Shown here piece by piece: positions 8,820 through 19,543 of a stretch of 64,000 nucleotides of DNA. This DNA is from Psychrobacter sp. NG254 (GTDB lineage Bacteria > Pseudomonadota > Gammaproteobacteria > Pseudomonadales > Moraxellaceae). The notes beneath the pieces were generated by a model that saw nothing but the letters and a program-made list of their open reading frames with translations, searched no databases and was not told where the DNA came from. Location: assembly GCF_015277735.1 (NCBI RefSeq), contig NZ_JADHDA010000002.1, positions 434,001 through 498,000 on the forward strand, in the 5' to 3' direction. Both the position numbers and the translations under genes were made by a program. Numbering within the stretch: position 1 is the first letter of the stretch; each line of letters begins with the position of its first letter.

Positions 8820-11800
8820 TTAATGACTCATGATCTTTTTCAGATGATATAATAAATTATGCGCTTGCTTTGGCGTTAAGCTATCAGGATCGATAGTCTC
8901 TAGCTCATCTTGTAGGTTAAACAGTTGATTTTGTTCTGAAATGCTATAATTTTTCAGACCTTCATTAACATTGATAGTATCTAATGTTTGCCCATTATAT
9001 AGAGATACTCCCTGCCGTTTATCCGTTACTGACTTAGCTAATTCATTTTTGTCATCAATGATTTTGGTGTTTTCGGCTGTAATCGTGTCTATATTTAAAT
9101 GATTGACCAAGTAGCGTTTGGCATCATCCAACACTTGCGTGGGAATACCTGCCATTTTTGCGACATGCAGTCCAAAGCTGGAGCTAGCTGCGCCCTCCTT
9201 GATTTGATGAAGTAACAATAACTGACCATCGACTTCACTGGCGGCGACATGGACATTACGAATGTTAGCGTAATGAGTTTTGCCGTTCTCTGTTAAATCT
9301 TCTGCCAATTGCGTTAGCTCAAAATAATGAGTAGCAAATAACGTCAGGCAACCAATCTCTGCCAAGCGATTGACACAAGCATGGGCAATGGCCAGACCGT
9401 CAGTGGTGGCTGTACCTCGTCCGACTTCATCCATCAGTACCAATGACTTATTAGTTGCTTGATTCAAGATGTTGGCAGTCTCGATCATCTCCACCATAAA
9501 GGTCGATTTGCCACCTGCCAAATCATCGGCTGAGCCAATGCGTGTAAAGATACGATCGATATCACCGATATACGCATGCTCAGCTGGCACAAAGCTGCCG
9601 CAATGAGCAAGCAAGACTATCAGCGCCGTTTGGCGCATATAGGTGGATTTGCCACCCATGTTAGGGCCAGTAATCATCAATAGTCTTTCAGGATTTTCGA
9701 GGCTGCCTAGCGCACAGTCATTAGCGACAAAGTGGCTCTTATGTGCGTTATTTACAGTTTTGGTATTCGTATTAGCAGGATTCAGTGCCGCCTCGACCAC
9801 GACGTGACGACCTTGACGAATATCAATGCTGGTTTCAGTAGTTATCGCCTCATTCTGATCTTTTGCCTCATGACCCATGATTGGACGTTGCCAATGATAG
9901 GTCGTCGCAAGCTGTGCCCAATTGCTTAAGACGTCTATTTGGGCGATAGCAGCACTCAGCTGTTGTAGTTCAGCCAAGTGTTCGTTTAACTGGTTCAATA
10001 GCTCTTGATACAGCTGCTTCTCACGAGCCAATGCCAAAGACTGTGCACTTAGGTACTCTGTCTCGACGTCTTTTAACTCATCAGTGATGAAACGCTCACT
10101 ACTTTTGAGCGTTTGCCGACGGATAAAATGAGCAGGGGCATTTTTTGCTTGCATCTTGGGCAGTTCAAAATAAAAGCCGCTGACTTTATTAAAGCCTACT
10201 TTTAAACTGGGCAGTTGGCTATCTTGACGGGCGCGTTCGACCATCTCATCTAGCGTCGATTGGATATTGTCATGCAAGTGAGTAAGACGATCAAACTCAT
10301 CATCATAGCCTGCGGCTAACATACCGCCATCACGAATATGTGCTGGCGGTTCAATGATAATGGCGCGCTCAATCAACTCGGCTACCGATTGGACGGCAGA
10401 TAGCTGAGCGGGTAATTGCTGCATGAGCATTGGCAATAATCCAGCCTGTTCATGGCTGATGCCTGACGCAATGAGTAGGGTAGTAAGCTGCGCGCTACTG
10501 GCGATACCGTCGGCGAGCTTACGTAAGTCACGAGGTTTGGCGCTCATCAGACCAATGCGACTACTAATACGCTCGATGTCACCAATGGTATTTAGGGTGT
10601 CGCGTAGATTTGTGACTAATGAGCTGTGTGTTAAGTCTGCATCCGCTTCGATTGCCGACTGTTCTGTATGTAATAGATGGTTAATCGCATCCAAGCGCAT
10701 ATTGATACGTGCATGTTGGCGCAGTGGGCGCTTCATTTGCTGCACCAGTAGTCGCTTGCCCATTGGTGTCTGACAGTGATTGAGCACAGATATCAATGAG
10801 GTGCCGCTGCTACTCACAGGGGTGAATAGTTCAAGGTTTTGCTGACTATTGGCATCGATAATGAGGTAATCGTCACTGTATTCGACGATGAGCTGATTGA
10901 CCTGTGGCACATGGCGCTGCTGGGTTTGGCGCGCATAGTGAATGAGCGCGGCACAACTGGTCTGCGCAAGTAGAGCCTCGTGGATACCTAGTCCATCGAG
11001 TCGCTGTACCTCGAACTGTTGGCAAAGGGTGTCGCTGGCATGCTCGCGATGAAAGTCATTTGCCGCGACTTCTATGATAGGGCAATCAAGGTTTTGACGC
11101 AGCCACACTATCCACTCTGCATCAGTACCGCCAATATCACTGATACTATCGCTGAGCGCTTCACTAATGATGCATTCACTGGGAGCAAAGCGCGCCAACA
11201 CGGTGAGCATTTGGGCTTGCAGCTCTTTAGTATCATCACTGCTGGCAAGAAAAGTCTGTGTCGTCAGCGTGCCAGCTGCCAAGTCCAGTTGACTGACAGC
11301 CGCTTGTATGGGTTGTTTGCTATTTGCCTTAGGCATAGCAATATCAATGGCGACGACCGTAGGCGTATGATTGGGCGCAATCAATGCATCATCGGTGATG
11401 GTTCCTGCTGTAAGCGTTTTGACCACTTCGCGGCGCATGATACTGCCAGCTGCCGATTTGCCCTTATTCTTTTTTTGTTTGTCACCCATATTTGGCAGAC
11501 TGGATGTATTGTCATTGGTATTATTACCAGTGGTTGATTCATCTATCTGCTCACAGACGACCACCGTTTGCCCAGCAGCAATCAGGCGTGCCATGTAACT
11601 ATCAGCAGCATGAAAAGGCACACCTGCCATAGCAATAGTATTGCCCGCTTTATCCGTACCACGGCGAGTCAAGGTGATATCTAATATCTGTGCGGCGCGT
11701 TTGGCATCATCAAAAAACAGCTCATAAAAATCGCCCATCCTGTACAGCAGCAGTGCTTGTGGATAGTTGGCTTTCATGGTCAGATATTGCACCATCATTG

Positions 11801-11960
11801 GCGTATGATCTGCTAAGTGATAGACGGTATCGCCGACATTTAAGCGATTATCGCTGTCTTGTTTTGACACAGCATTGTTTAAAAAAGTACCGTTTGAAAC
11901 AGTATCGTTTGATGGCGCAGGATTAGCGTTGCTATTTTGAATGGACGGCTTTACGGTCAT
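8820..11960 (-). CDS. mutS: DNA mismatch repair ATPase MutS
   Basis: Recognises mismatches and starts mismatch repair with MutL. The mismatch-probing F-x-E motif is in GDFYELF (F78, E80), Walker [10 protein letters not shown] near residue 764, and the Walker B/signature region [12 protein letters not shown] follows. The frame opens at 12023, but ATG 11960 is chosen because AAGAG lies 7 bases before it and the added residues look unrelated. At about 1046 residues it is some 190 longer than E. coli MutS. The excess comes from a low-complexity N-terminal extension of about 42 residues, an Asn/Lys-rich insert between domains I and II, and loops near the C-terminus. Divergent from secA. Confidence 0.96.
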   Translation of the reverse strand: MTVKPSIQNSNANPAPSNDTVSNGTFLNNAVSKQDSDNRLNVGDTVYHLADHTPMMVQYLTMKANYPQALLLYRMGDFYELFFDDAKRAAQILDITLTRRGTDKAGNTIAMAGVPFHAADSYMARLIAAGQTVVVCEQIDESTTGNNTNDNTSSLPNMGDKQKKNKGKSAAGSIMRREVVKTLTAGTITDDALIAPNHTPTVVAIDIAMPKANSKQPIQAAVSQLDLAAGTLTTQTFLASSDDTKELQAQMLTVLARFAPSECIISEALSDSISDIGGTDAEWIVWLRQNLDCPIIEVAANDFHREHASDTLCQQFEVQRLDGLGIHEALLAQTSCAALIHYARQTQQRHVPQVNQLIVEYSDDYLIIDANSQQNLELFTPVSSSGTSLISVLNHCQTPMGKRLLVQQMKRPLRQHARINMRLDAINHLLHTEQSAIEADADLTHSSLVTNLRDTLNTIGDIERISSRIGLMSAKPRDLRKLADGIASSAQLTTLLIASGISHEQAGLLPMLMQQLPAQLSAVQSVAELIERAIIIEPPAHIRDGGMLAAGYDDEFDRLTHLHDNIQSTLDEMVERARQDSQLPSLKVGFNKVSGFYFELPKMQAKNAPAHFIRRQTLKSSERFITDELKDVETEYLSAQSLALAREKQLYQELLNQLNEHLAELQQLSAAIAQIDVLSNWAQLATTYHWQRPIMGHEAKDQNEAITTETSIDIRQGRHVVVEAALNPANTNTKTVNNAHKSHFVANDCALGSLENPERLLMITGPNMGGKSTYMRQTALIVLLAHCGSFVPAEHAYIGDIDRIFTRIGSADDLAGGKSTFMVEMIETANILNQATNKSLVLMDEVGRGTATTDGLAIAHACVNRLAEIGCLTLFATHYFELTQLAEDLTENGKTHYANIRNVHVAASEVDGQLLLLHQIKEGAASSSFGLHVAKMAGIPTQVLDDAKRYLVNHLNIDTITAENTKIIDDKNELAKSVTDKRQGVSLYNGQTLDTINVNEGLKNYSISEQNQLFNLQDELETIDPDSLTPKQAHNLLYHLKKIMSH

Positions 11961-12230
11961 GCAGAGTCTCTTTTGGTACTTAGATAGGGTTTTATCAATA
12001 TAATATCTTGAGATTAACTGCACTATTTTAACACGTCTTACAGCGTTTTTAGGGCGACAAATATCTACTCGCTGCCCTTGTATCCATCAGCGCCATAACC
12101 ATATATAATGACGGCACACTTAATTGGGCGATACTAAATTAGGTAGTACTTAGTCGGGTGATGACAAGGCAAAGAGCTACGCTTTGGCTAATGCGCACTA
12201 ATTATCGAATATTCCATAGGTCAAAAAATT

Positions 12231-15038
12231 ATGTTATCAAAGATTATAGGCAGTGTGGTTGGCACCAAAAATGACCGCGAATTAAAACGCATGCGTAAAG
12301 TGGTCAGCAAGATCAACGCACGAGAGGCTGAAATACAAGCCCTGTCTGATGAGCAACTACAACAAAAAACTGAAGAATTTAAAGCACGTCATCAAAAAGG
12401 CGAAAGCTTAGATGCGCTATTGCCAGAGGCGTTTGCCGTCTGCCGCGAAGCATCATTACGTGTCAATGGTATGCGTCACTATGATGTGCAGCTGATCGGT
12501 GGTATCACTCTGCACGAAGGCAAAATCGCTGAGATGAAAACTGGTGAAGGTAAAACCCTGATGGGAACCTTGGCCATGTATCTGAACGCGATCAGTGGTA
12601 AAGGCGTGCATTTGGTCACGGTCAATGATTATTTGGCAGCGCGTGATGCTGAATTGAACCGTCCATTATTTGGATTTTTGGGTATGACTGTTGGGGTGAT
12701 TTACTCACAGCAGCCACCATTAGAGAAAATCGCAGCCTATCAAGCAGACATCACTTATGGTACCAACAATGAGTACGGCTTTGATTATCTGCGCGACAAC
12801 ATGGTTTTTAGTCTAAAAGAGAAAAAACAGCGTCCGCTAAACTTCTGTATTATTGATGAGATTGACTCAATCTTGATTGATGAAGCTCGTACACCACTGA
12901 TTATTTCAGGTCAAGCTGAAGATTCATCACGCATGTATGCGCTTATCAACACCATTATTCCTGTGCTGATACGTTCAAAGGACGAAGAAGCAAACAAGAA
13001 CAATGAAGAAGAAGATTTCTGGATTGATGAAAAAAATCGCCAGATTGAGATCAGCGAAAAAGGCTATGAAAAAATTGAGCGCTTCCTAATCGAAGTGGGC
13101 GAGCTGGGCGAAAACGAAAGCTTGTACAGCCCAAGTCGTTTGCCACTATTGGCACACGTTCAAGCGGCCATTCGTGCGCATCACGTTTTTGTCAAAAACG
13201 TTCACTATATTGTCGATGAAGGCGAAGTGGTCATCGTTGATGAAAACACTGGTCGTACCATGCCGGGTCGTCGCTGGTCAGAAGGGCTACATCAAGCAGT
13301 CGAAGCCAAAGAAAATGTCGAGATTCAAGCAGAAAACCAAACGCTTGCGACAACGACATTCCAGAATTTTTTCCGTCTGTATGACAAATTGTCTGGTATG
13401 ACCGGTACGGCTGATACTGAAGCGGCAGAATTCAAATCGACTTATGATTTGGATGTCATTGTTATTCCAACGCATGAGCCGATTGCTCGTATCGATATGG
13501 ATGACCAGATTTTCTTGACCAAGTTAGGAAAATACAAAGGCATCATCCGCGAGATCAAAGACATTCAAGCCAAAGGTGCGCCAGTACTGGTTGGTACAGC
13601 AACAATTGAAGCCAGTGAAGAGCTGTCTTATCTGCTCGATCAAGAAGGCGTTAAGCATAATGTTCTAAATGCCAAGCAGCATGAGCGTGAAGCCGAAATT
13701 ATCGCACAGGCAGGTAGCCCTAAGTCTGTCACCATTGCCACCAACATGGCAGGTCGTGGTACGGATATTATCCTAGGTGGTAACTGGCAGTCATTTATCG
13801 AAGATATTGACTCAGTCAGTCCAGAAGAGATGCAGCGCCTAAAAGCCCAATGGCAAATCAAGCATGACCAAGTCGTGGCGGCTGGTGGTCTACATATCAT
13901 TGGCTCTGAGCGTCATGAATCACGCCGTATCGATAACCAGTTACGTGGTCGTGCTGGTCGTCAAGGTGACCCTGGTATGTCGCGCTTTTTCTTATCGCTT
14001 GAAGACGACTTGATGCGTATTTTCGCAGGCGATCGTGTGGTCAACATGATGCGTGCTATGGGTCTAAAAGAAGACGAAGCCATTGAGCATAAGATGGTTT
14101 CCAAATCTATTGAGAACGCTCAAGGTAAAGTAGAGAGTCGCGATTTTGATGCCCGTAAAAATCTGCTCAAATATGATGATGTTGCCAACGAGCAGCGTAA
14201 AGTCATCTATGGACAGCGTGATGACCTACTGGCTGAGATGGATTTACTAAAAGCCATTGAGACTATGCATCATGAAATCTATACTGCCCTGATCAACCAG
14301 TTTATTCCGCCAGGTTCTATCGATGACCAATGGAATGTCGATGGGTTAGAGGATGAGCTAGAAGATGAGTTTAAGATACCGATGCCGATCAATGATTGGC
14401 TAGATGAAGATCGTCGTCTAGATGAAGAGGGATTGCGCGAAAAAATCATCCAAACCGCTGTCGCTCGTTATCATGAGCGCCGTGAACAAATGGGTGAAAA
14501 AGATGCTGCACAGCTTGAGCGTCACTTTATGCTCCAAAGCCTAGACAAGCACTGGAAAGAGCATTTGACTCAGATGGATCAGCTGCGTAAAGGTATTCAT
14601 CTGCGCGGCTATGCACAGAAAAACCCTGAACAAGAGTACAAGCGTGAGTCATTTGAATTGTTTCAGATGATGCTTGGTGCGATTAAGTCTGAGACCGTGC
14701 AAGATCTGTCACGTGTGCATATTCCAACCAAAGAAGAGCTAGAAGCGTTGGAAATCCAGCAGCGTGAGAATGCAGCACATATGCAAATGCAGTTTGAACA
14801 TGATGATGTGGATAATTTGGACAGTGGTGCGAACCGTACAGCTGCTCAGCCAAACCCACAGAATCGAGGTATCAATAGCGGTATCGCCGCAGCTGGCGTG
14901 AGTACAGGTGTATCAGGTAGTGGTGACAATGCTAGTGCTAGTGAGCCTAATCCATATGCAGGTATGAATATCAGTCGCAACGCCGCGTGTCCTTGTGGAT
15001 CGGGTCTCAAATACAAACAATGCCATGGTAAAATCTAG
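12231..15038 (+). CDS. secA: Preprotein translocase ATPase SecA
   Basis: Motor of Sec export, driving unfolded preproteins through SecYEG. Walker A MKTGEGKT is at residues 102-109, exactly as in E. coli SecA, and the DEAD-type motif is in [14 protein letters not shown]. The C-terminal SEC-C zinc motif has C920, C922, C931 and H932 for SecB and ribosome contact. Length 935 is normal, with a Gly/Ser/Asn-rich linker before the zinc tail. It is divergent from mutS. A TATAAT at 12104-12109 may be its -10 box, but no good -35 is seen. A terminator follows at 15083, so the gene is probably monocistronic. Confidence 0.97.
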   Translation: MLSKIIGSVVGTKNDRELKRMRKVVSKINAREAEIQALSDEQLQQKTEEFKARHQKGESLDALLPEAFAVCREASLRVNGMRHYDVQLIGGITLHEGKIAEMKTGEGKTLMGTLAMYLNAISGKGVHLVTVNDYLAARDAELNRPLFGFLGMTVGVIYSQQPPLEKIAAYQADITYGTNNEYGFDYLRDNMVFSLKEKKQRPLNFCIIDEIDSILIDEARTPLIISGQAEDSSRMYALINTIIPVLIRSKDEEANKNNEEEDFWIDEKNRQIEISEKGYEKIERFLIEVGELGENESLYSPSRLPLLAHVQAAIRAHHVFVKNVHYIVDEGEVVIVDENTGRTMPGRRWSEGLHQAVEAKENVEIQAENQTLATTTFQNFFRLYDKLSGMTGTADTEAAEFKSTYDLDVIVIPTHEPIARIDMDDQIFLTKLGKYKGIIREIKDIQAKGAPVLVGTATIEASEELSYLLDQEGVKHNVLNAKQHEREAEIIAQAGSPKSVTIATNMAGRGTDIILGGNWQSFIEDIDSVSPEEMQRLKAQWQIKHDQVVAAGGLHIIGSERHESRRIDNQLRGRAGRQGDPGMSRFFLSLEDDLMRIFAGDRVVNMMRAMGLKEDEAIEHKMVSKSIENAQGKVESRDFDARKNLLKYDDVANEQRKVIYGQRDDLLAEMDLLKAIETMHHEIYTALINQFIPPGSIDDQWNVDGLEDELEDEFKIPMPINDWLDEDRRLDEEGLREKIIQTAVARYHERREQMGEKDAAQLERHFMLQSLDKHWKEHLTQMDQLRKGIHLRGYAQKNPEQEYKRESFELFQMMLGAIKSETVQDLSRVHIPTKEELEALEIQQRENAAHMQMQFEHDDVDNLDSGANRTAAQPNPQNRGINSGIAAAGVSTGVSGSGDNASASEPNPYAGMNISRNAACPCGSGLKYKQCHGKI

Positions 15039-15082
15039 TTTTTATTGCCATCAGTTTGTACTCATAAGCTGAGAAGTATAAG

Positions 15083-15115
15083 AAAGCCCTTGTCTATTTT
15101 AGATAAGGGCTTTTT
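15083..15115 (+). terminator. Intrinsic terminator of secA
   Basis: A 13-bp stem with one G-U pair (AAAGCCCTTGTCT at 15083-15095, AGATAAGGGCTTT at 15101-15113), 5-base loop and a T-tract. No gene is seen in the remaining 250 bases before the lipoprotein. Confidence 0.9.
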
Positions 15116-15363
15116 ACCTTCATCGAACGATCTTTCTAGAAACAGAATATATAGTTGATTTGGTTTAATAGAGAGACAAGGCAACCGAGTGTAGATGTAT
15201 ATGAGATACTTCAAGCGAGGTTAACGCTGTCACTCTTTTATAGAAGATTGACTATACGCTTATAAAACCTGCAAACCTGTTGTATTGATTGCTTACAAAT
15301 TCAGCATAGGCGTGAATTTATGGACAGGCTATAGTGTTCAACATATTTATTTTGGAGAGTGTT

Positions 15364-15645
15364 ATGAGTTTAGTGTCGTTAAAACAGCTACGTACCTCCG
15401 TATCGTTGGTAGGGTTGCTTGCTGGTGCGTTAACGCTCAGCGCTTGTCAGCAGTCAGAAACGGAGTCAGGGTCAGAAGAGGGGGCTAATACTGAAGAGGT
15501 TGTACCAATGTCAGCTGAACCGGCTGAACCCAATGATATCATCGTCAATACTGAAGACACGACAGTCAGTGAAGTAGCGGACGATGAAGTAGTAAGCGAT
15601 GAAGTAGCGAGTGATGAATTAGAGAGTGAGACAATGGCTCAGTAG
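15364..15645 (+). CDS. Small acidic predicted lipoprotein, function unknown
   Basis: A 93-residue product with a signal peptide ending in the lipobox LSAC, so C28 would be lipidated by Lgt and LspA. The mature part is short, highly acidic and disordered, with repeated EV(A/V)SDE units near the end, and no recognisable domain. ATG 15364 is chosen because GGAGAG at 15354-15359 precedes it at good spacing; an upstream ATG at 15334 would put the lipobox too far from the start. It stands alone between two terminators. Small acidic lipoproteins of this kind are frequent in Moraxellaceae, but no role can be inferred. Confidence 0.8.
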   Translation: MSLVSLKQLRTSVSLVGLLAGALTLSACQQSETESGSEEGANTEEVVPMSAEPAEPNDIIVNTEDTTVSEVADDEVVSDEVASDELESETMAQ

Positions 15646-15738
15646 ATGGTAGCGAGACGCAAAGGTCTTATCTATGCACTCCTGAAGTAAAGGTCAGCGC
15701 CACTTAAACCAATAAAAAGTAATGACCATGCGATGAGC

Positions 15739-15772
15739 AAAAAAAGCAACGTGATACTCGCGTTGCTTTTTT
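15739..15772 (+). terminator. Intrinsic terminator of the small lipoprotein gene
   Basis: An 11-bp stem (AAAAAGCAACG at 15741-15751, CGTTGCTTTTT at 15761-15771) with a 9-base loop and T-tract, about 95 bases after the stop codon. Confidence 0.88.
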
Positions 15773-15909
15773 ATATCTGTACTATTTTATATCAGCGCCA
15801 TTCTACATCAGTGCCATCTGATATCTATACCATGATGAAATATCCAATAGCTCAGCATTTTCTCATAATCATGGGAATAGCCATGTGTTCAGTTTAACCA
15901 ACCTCTCAT

Positions 15910-16485
15910 CTACTCTGATGGAGTCACGTCTTTACCGCGCGACCCATGCGCTAGAAACCCTTCTTCAGTCACATCTAACTCCTCGTGCTTGAGTTCTACT
16001 TGTATGCTATCCGTATGTACGTGCGTGCTTTTATCAATATCAATTTCTTGAATGACATAAGTGTCTTTGGTGATGGTGGCTACTTGGCGCGATACCACGA
16101 TTTCGATAGGATCATCGCCGACTTCTATTTGTTTGCCATTGATGGTCACGACGGCTTTGCTATCTAGTGATGGCTCAACATGGCGTAATATGTCTTTTTC
16201 GTCGTAATCACCAGAGAGTAAGTCTTGACTCTCCGCATCATGATAGTCGGTGCGAATGGTGATGTATTCTTCGACAAGCTCAATTGGGACATTTATGGTC
16301 TTAGTACGGGCATGTTTGGTGACCGTCACTTTACCAACATCCAATCTTTCCTTATTGATGACGGGACGCTCTTCTAATAGCTCGAGATGGCCAATATTGA
16401 CCATGTTTTTCGTTTGGTTACGTGATGCGTCTTGTTCATTAATTAAGCTATTTTGAGGTAGGTTATTTTCTTTATTAATGCTCAT
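15910..16485 (-). CDS. DUF2382 (YsnF/AvaK-type) stress-associated protein
   Basis: 191 residues, no signal peptide or membrane segment, so cytoplasmic. Around residues 35-80 it has LELLEERPVINKERLDVGKV, the hallmark start of a DUF2382 unit. A second related unit fills residues 110-175 (VVSRQVATITKDTYVIQEID), ending in KHEELDV. It has only the DUF2382 part and lacks the PRC-barrel found in its neighbour at 16747-17595, which is clearly related in this region. AAGGAG lies 6 bases before the ATG, suggesting strong translation. DUF2382 proteins are often induced by general stress; the biochemical role is not known. Confidence 0.85.
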   Translation of the reverse strand: MSINKENNLPQNSLINEQDASRNQTKNMVNIGHLELLEERPVINKERLDVGKVTVTKHARTKTINVPIELVEEYITIRTDYHDAESQDLLSGDYDEKDILRHVEPSLDSKAVVTINGKQIEVGDDPIEIVVSRQVATITKDTYVIQEIDIDKSTHVHTDSIQVELKHEELDVTEEGFLAHGSRGKDVTPSE

Positions 16486-16746
16486 GGTTATCTCCTTATA
16501 GTTATAAAATATTGGATCATGAAAGCTAAAAATGTCATACAGCTAGATGTCTGATTCTCTATCTCTACTATAGACCATTTACTCAAACTACTCATACAAA
16601 AAAGACCAGAGACATGCCCTGATCTTAATCTAATAAATGCGTTTAGCTAAATATCAACTAGCTAATAAATACTGTCACACTTGCTAATAATCTTACGCTA
16701 ATGGTCTAAAAAATATCTCTTATTAGAAATGTGACGTATGAGCATG

Positions 16747-17595
16747 TTACATACCACGAGCGTGGCGTACATCTTCAGCAGTGATATCATCGCGGTCTAC
16801 GATGTTGCCTTCGCGATCAACTACGTGACCATCATCGTTGACATCTAATTCTTCACGTTGGATCGTTTCAATAATGGTCTCAGTATGGCGTTCAGTTGTT
16901 TTGCCAACATTGACTTCTTCTGATACGTAGGTTTCTTTACCGACACGGGCGCGTTCAGCTTGTAATTCAACTTCAATCGCTTCGTTACCGTTCACATCAC
17001 CGATACGACGATCTGTTGGACGATCTACATTGGTACGCTGGATATTGGCATGTTCTTCTTCAAGCTCAACATCGACGTTGCGCTCTTCAGTGACTACATG
17101 CTTACCGACTTTGACTAGTCCTGCTACGATACGATCTTTATTAACAGTTAGACGCTCTTCTAATAGCTCTAACGTGTTCGGTGCATCATAGGCATGATCT
17201 GCAATTTCCATACGCTCTGTGGCAGGAACGATATCAGATGAGAATGCTTGACGGTCTTTTTCATACTGATCTTTGTAGCTGTATTGATAATCATGATCGT
17301 AGACTTCCATAGCTTCGACCTGTCCTTTAGTCAAACTATCAAAGAAAACATCATCACCAACAATACGTGCTAATCCTGCTGGTACCAATACTTCTTTTGA
17401 ACTAAACCAGCCACCTGCATCAACGATGAGGTAACGAATGCGACCAGTAGTATCTTCTACCAAAGCCCCTTCAATTTTACCGATTTTTTCTTCATTGACA
17501 CCGTAAGCTGTTTTATTTGTTGGATCATAATAGTCATCACCGATTAGGTCATGGTGTGTTGCTTGGATATCTTTTAAACGGATTAGTTGGCTCAT
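16747..17595 (-). CDS. PRC-barrel plus DUF2382 stress-associated protein
   Basis: 282 residues, predicted soluble. Residues 1-100 form a PRC-barrel (KIGKIEGALVEDTTGRIRYL, then EVLVPAGLARI), a small beta-barrel also found in photosynthetic reaction-centre H subunits and RimM. Residues 140-265 are a DUF2382 domain beginning LELLEERLTVNKDRIVAG. The C-terminal tail is acidic. GGAAG precedes the ATG. The gene is 261 bases upstream of the DUF2382-only paralogue and points the same way, so duplication followed by loss of the barrel is likely. The family is linked to stress and desiccation responses; a specific ligand is not known. Confidence 0.88.
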   Translation of the reverse strand: MSQLIRLKDIQATHHDLIGDDYYDPTNKTAYGVNEEKIGKIEGALVEDTTGRIRYLIVDAGGWFSSKEVLVPAGLARIVGDDVFFDSLTKGQVEAMEVYDHDYQYSYKDQYEKDRQAFSSDIVPATERMEIADHAYDAPNTLELLEERLTVNKDRIVAGLVKVGKHVVTEERNVDVELEEEHANIQRTNVDRPTDRRIGDVNGNEAIEVELQAERARVGKETYVSEEVNVGKTTERHTETIIETIQREELDVNDDGHVVDREGNIVDRDDITAEDVRHARGM

Positions 17596-17890
17596 TATTG
17601 TCTTCCTTTTTTGTGAGTTAATTGCTTTTAATTATAATATTTAGTAGTTGTTTTTGGATTTCTGAAAATAAAGTAAATCGAGTGCTAAACGATGTAGACA
17701 GTCTTTGCATCAACTTGTGGCTATCCTAACATCATGATTCTGAGTGATATATATGAGCAAGGTAGCGAAGTGTGCACTTGGCGTAATTGCGTGTAATAGG
17801 CTGTAAGCGCTATAACAGAGAGGGGGGTATAAGTTGACGCAGCTTTACAAAGAGAAATATTGAACGATTGTTTCCTATGATTAGACACAA

Positions 17891-17923
17891 AAAAACCGCA
17901 AAGCAAAAAGCCATGCGGTTTTT
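17891..17923 (-). terminator. Intrinsic terminator of the thiolase gene
   Basis: A 10-bp stem (AAAAACCGCA at 17891-17900, TGCGGTTTTT at 17914-17923) with a 13-base loop and A/T tracts usable on both strands. It lies 85 bases past the stop of the leftward thiolase gene. Confidence 0.82.
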
Positions 17924-18007
17924 AAATACATACTAACTATTAGGTTATCATCAAATATTTTGCACGTTATATTGTCTTAAAACAATACGCTCAAAATCTA
18001 TAGATAT

Positions 18008-19189
18008 TTAAGGCAATTCAATAGCGACTGCTACCGCTTCACCACCACCGATACATAGCGTGGCGACGCCTTTTTTGCCACCAGTACGTTTGAGAGAGTT
18101 GATGAGTGTGATAAGAATACGAGCACCAGAGCAGCCAACTGGGTGACCAAGCGCACAAGCACCGCCTTCGACGTTTACTTTGGCATGATCGATTTTAAGC
18201 TCGTCCATAGCGGCCATTGTGACCATTGCAAATGCTTCATTGATTTCCCATAGATCAACATCTGCTACAGACCAACCTGCACCTGCTAGTACTTTTTCGA
18301 TTGCGCCAATTGGGGCAATGGTGAACTCGCTTGGGTGACGTGAGTTTGAAGCAGTCGCGATGATGCGAGCTTGATAATCCAAACCTTCCGCTTTCGCTTG
18401 TGATTCTTTCATCACGACAACAGCAGCGGCACCATCAGAGATTGAGCTGGCATTTGCTGCCGTAATCGTACCCTCTTTTGCAAAGGCAGGACGTAGAGTA
18501 GGGATGCGATCGGCATTGGCAAGTGCTGGCTGCTCATCAGTATCAACCGTTTGCTCACCTTTACGAGTTTTAAAGGTAACAGCTTCGATCTCGTCTGCGA
18601 AGTGACCATCTTTGATAGCAGTGAGAGCACGGTTCAATGACTCAATGGCGAACTCATCCATTTGCTCACGGGTATAGCCTTTTTCATCTGCCATTTCTTG
18701 CGCAAACATGCCCATGAGTTTACCAGTTTCTGCATCTTCTAGACCATCTAAGAACATATGATCTTTGACTTCTTTGTGACCCATGCGGTAGCCGCCACGT
18801 GACCCTGGCATGAGATAAGGCGCGTTGGTCATTGATTCCATACCACCTGCGACAGCCACATTGAAGCTACCCGCTTTGATACCGTCATGTGCTTGCATGA
18901 CTGCTTTCAGACCTGAGCCGCACAGCTTATTGATCGTCACAGCACCAGTTGCGTCAGACAGACCTGCTTTACGCATCGCTTGACGGGCAGGGCCTTGACC
19001 CAAACCTGCGGTCAAGATACAACCCATGATGACTTCATCAATGTTATCAGCGCTAACGCCAGAACGCTCAACCGCGGCTTTGATGGCAGCAGCACCAAGA
19101 TCGGTGGCACTCATGTCTTTTAGGACACCTTGAAAACCGCCCATTGGTGTACGAGCGCTGTTTAAGATTACAATTGCATCATTTGACAT
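18008..19189 (-). CDS. Acetyl-CoA C-acetyltransferase (biosynthetic-type thiolase)
   Basis: Joins two acetyl-CoA to acetoacetyl-CoA, or the reverse. Length 393 and catalytic residues fit exactly: nucleophile C90 in NKLCGSG, H349 in GHPVGCSG and C379 in LCIGGG, numbering one above the Zoogloea enzyme (C89, H348, C378). NEAFA is also present. AAGGA lies 9 bases before the ATG. It stands alone between a terminator and the MITE, with no visible beta-oxidation or PHB partner, so whether it serves lipid breakdown, ketone-body use or polyhydroxyalkanoate synthesis cannot be decided here. atoB and phaA are both possible names. Confidence 0.93.
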   Translation of the reverse strand: MSNDAIVILNSARTPMGGFQGVLKDMSATDLGAAAIKAAVERSGVSADNIDEVIMGCILTAGLGQGPARQAMRKAGLSDATGAVTINKLCGSGLKAVMQAHDGIKAGSFNVAVAGGMESMTNAPYLMPGSRGGYRMGHKEVKDHMFLDGLEDAETGKLMGMFAQEMADEKGYTREQMDEFAIESLNRALTAIKDGHFADEIEAVTFKTRKGEQTVDTDEQPALANADRIPTLRPAFAKEGTITAANASSISDGAAAVVVMKESQAKAEGLDYQARIIATASNSRHPSEFTIAPIGAIEKVLAGAGWSVADVDLWEINEAFAMVTMAAMDELKIDHAKVNVEGGACALGHPVGCSGARILITLINSLKRTGGKKGVATLCIGGGEAVAVAIELP

Positions 19190-19240
19190 CGTTATTATTC
19201 CTTTTCACGTATTTTAAATAAAAGTGTTTTATTTTGATTA

Positions 19241-19505
19241 GGGCGTGTTGAACATTCAAATGTGGTGCTGGCAGTCACTATTTTTTAGACAATATGCAGT
19301 GAAATTTTTGATGCCTAGTCATTCTAGGTTAAACAATTTCGCCATATATTGGCAAAAAATAGTACTGCCATGAAAGGCTGATGCTAAAATCACCCCAAAC
19401 GTTGTTGCAAGCCTAGCTAAGGTCTCGACATTATCGTCGGTTTGCGCCTAGTTGGGTGCAATTTTAGCGATCAGCAGCCCTAATATTTGAATGTTCAACA
19501 GGCCC
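19241..19505. mobile_element. MITE-like element with 21-bp terminal inverted repeats and TA flanks
   Basis: A 265-bp block bounded by GGGCGTGTTGAACATTCAA (19241 on) and its near-perfect inverse ending at 19505; 20 of 21 terminal bases match. TA flanks both ends (19239-19240 and 19506-19507), as produced by IS630/Tc1-type transposases. A second, imperfect inverted repeat lies inside (19269-19296 and 19343-19370), and a CCTAG/CTAGG hairpin sits at the centre, so the element can fold into one long hairpin. There is no coding sequence, so it would have to be moved by a transposase elsewhere. It sits between hom and the thiolase gene. Confidence 0.8.
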
Positions 19506-19543
19506 TAAGGTCAAACGCTCGTTGGCCGCCAAGCTTGTGTTAT

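Noticed and set aside
11961..12023. N-terminal extension of MutS from the upstream ATG at 12023
   Set aside because: The 21 extra residues are unlike MutS and ATG 11960 has a better ribosome site.
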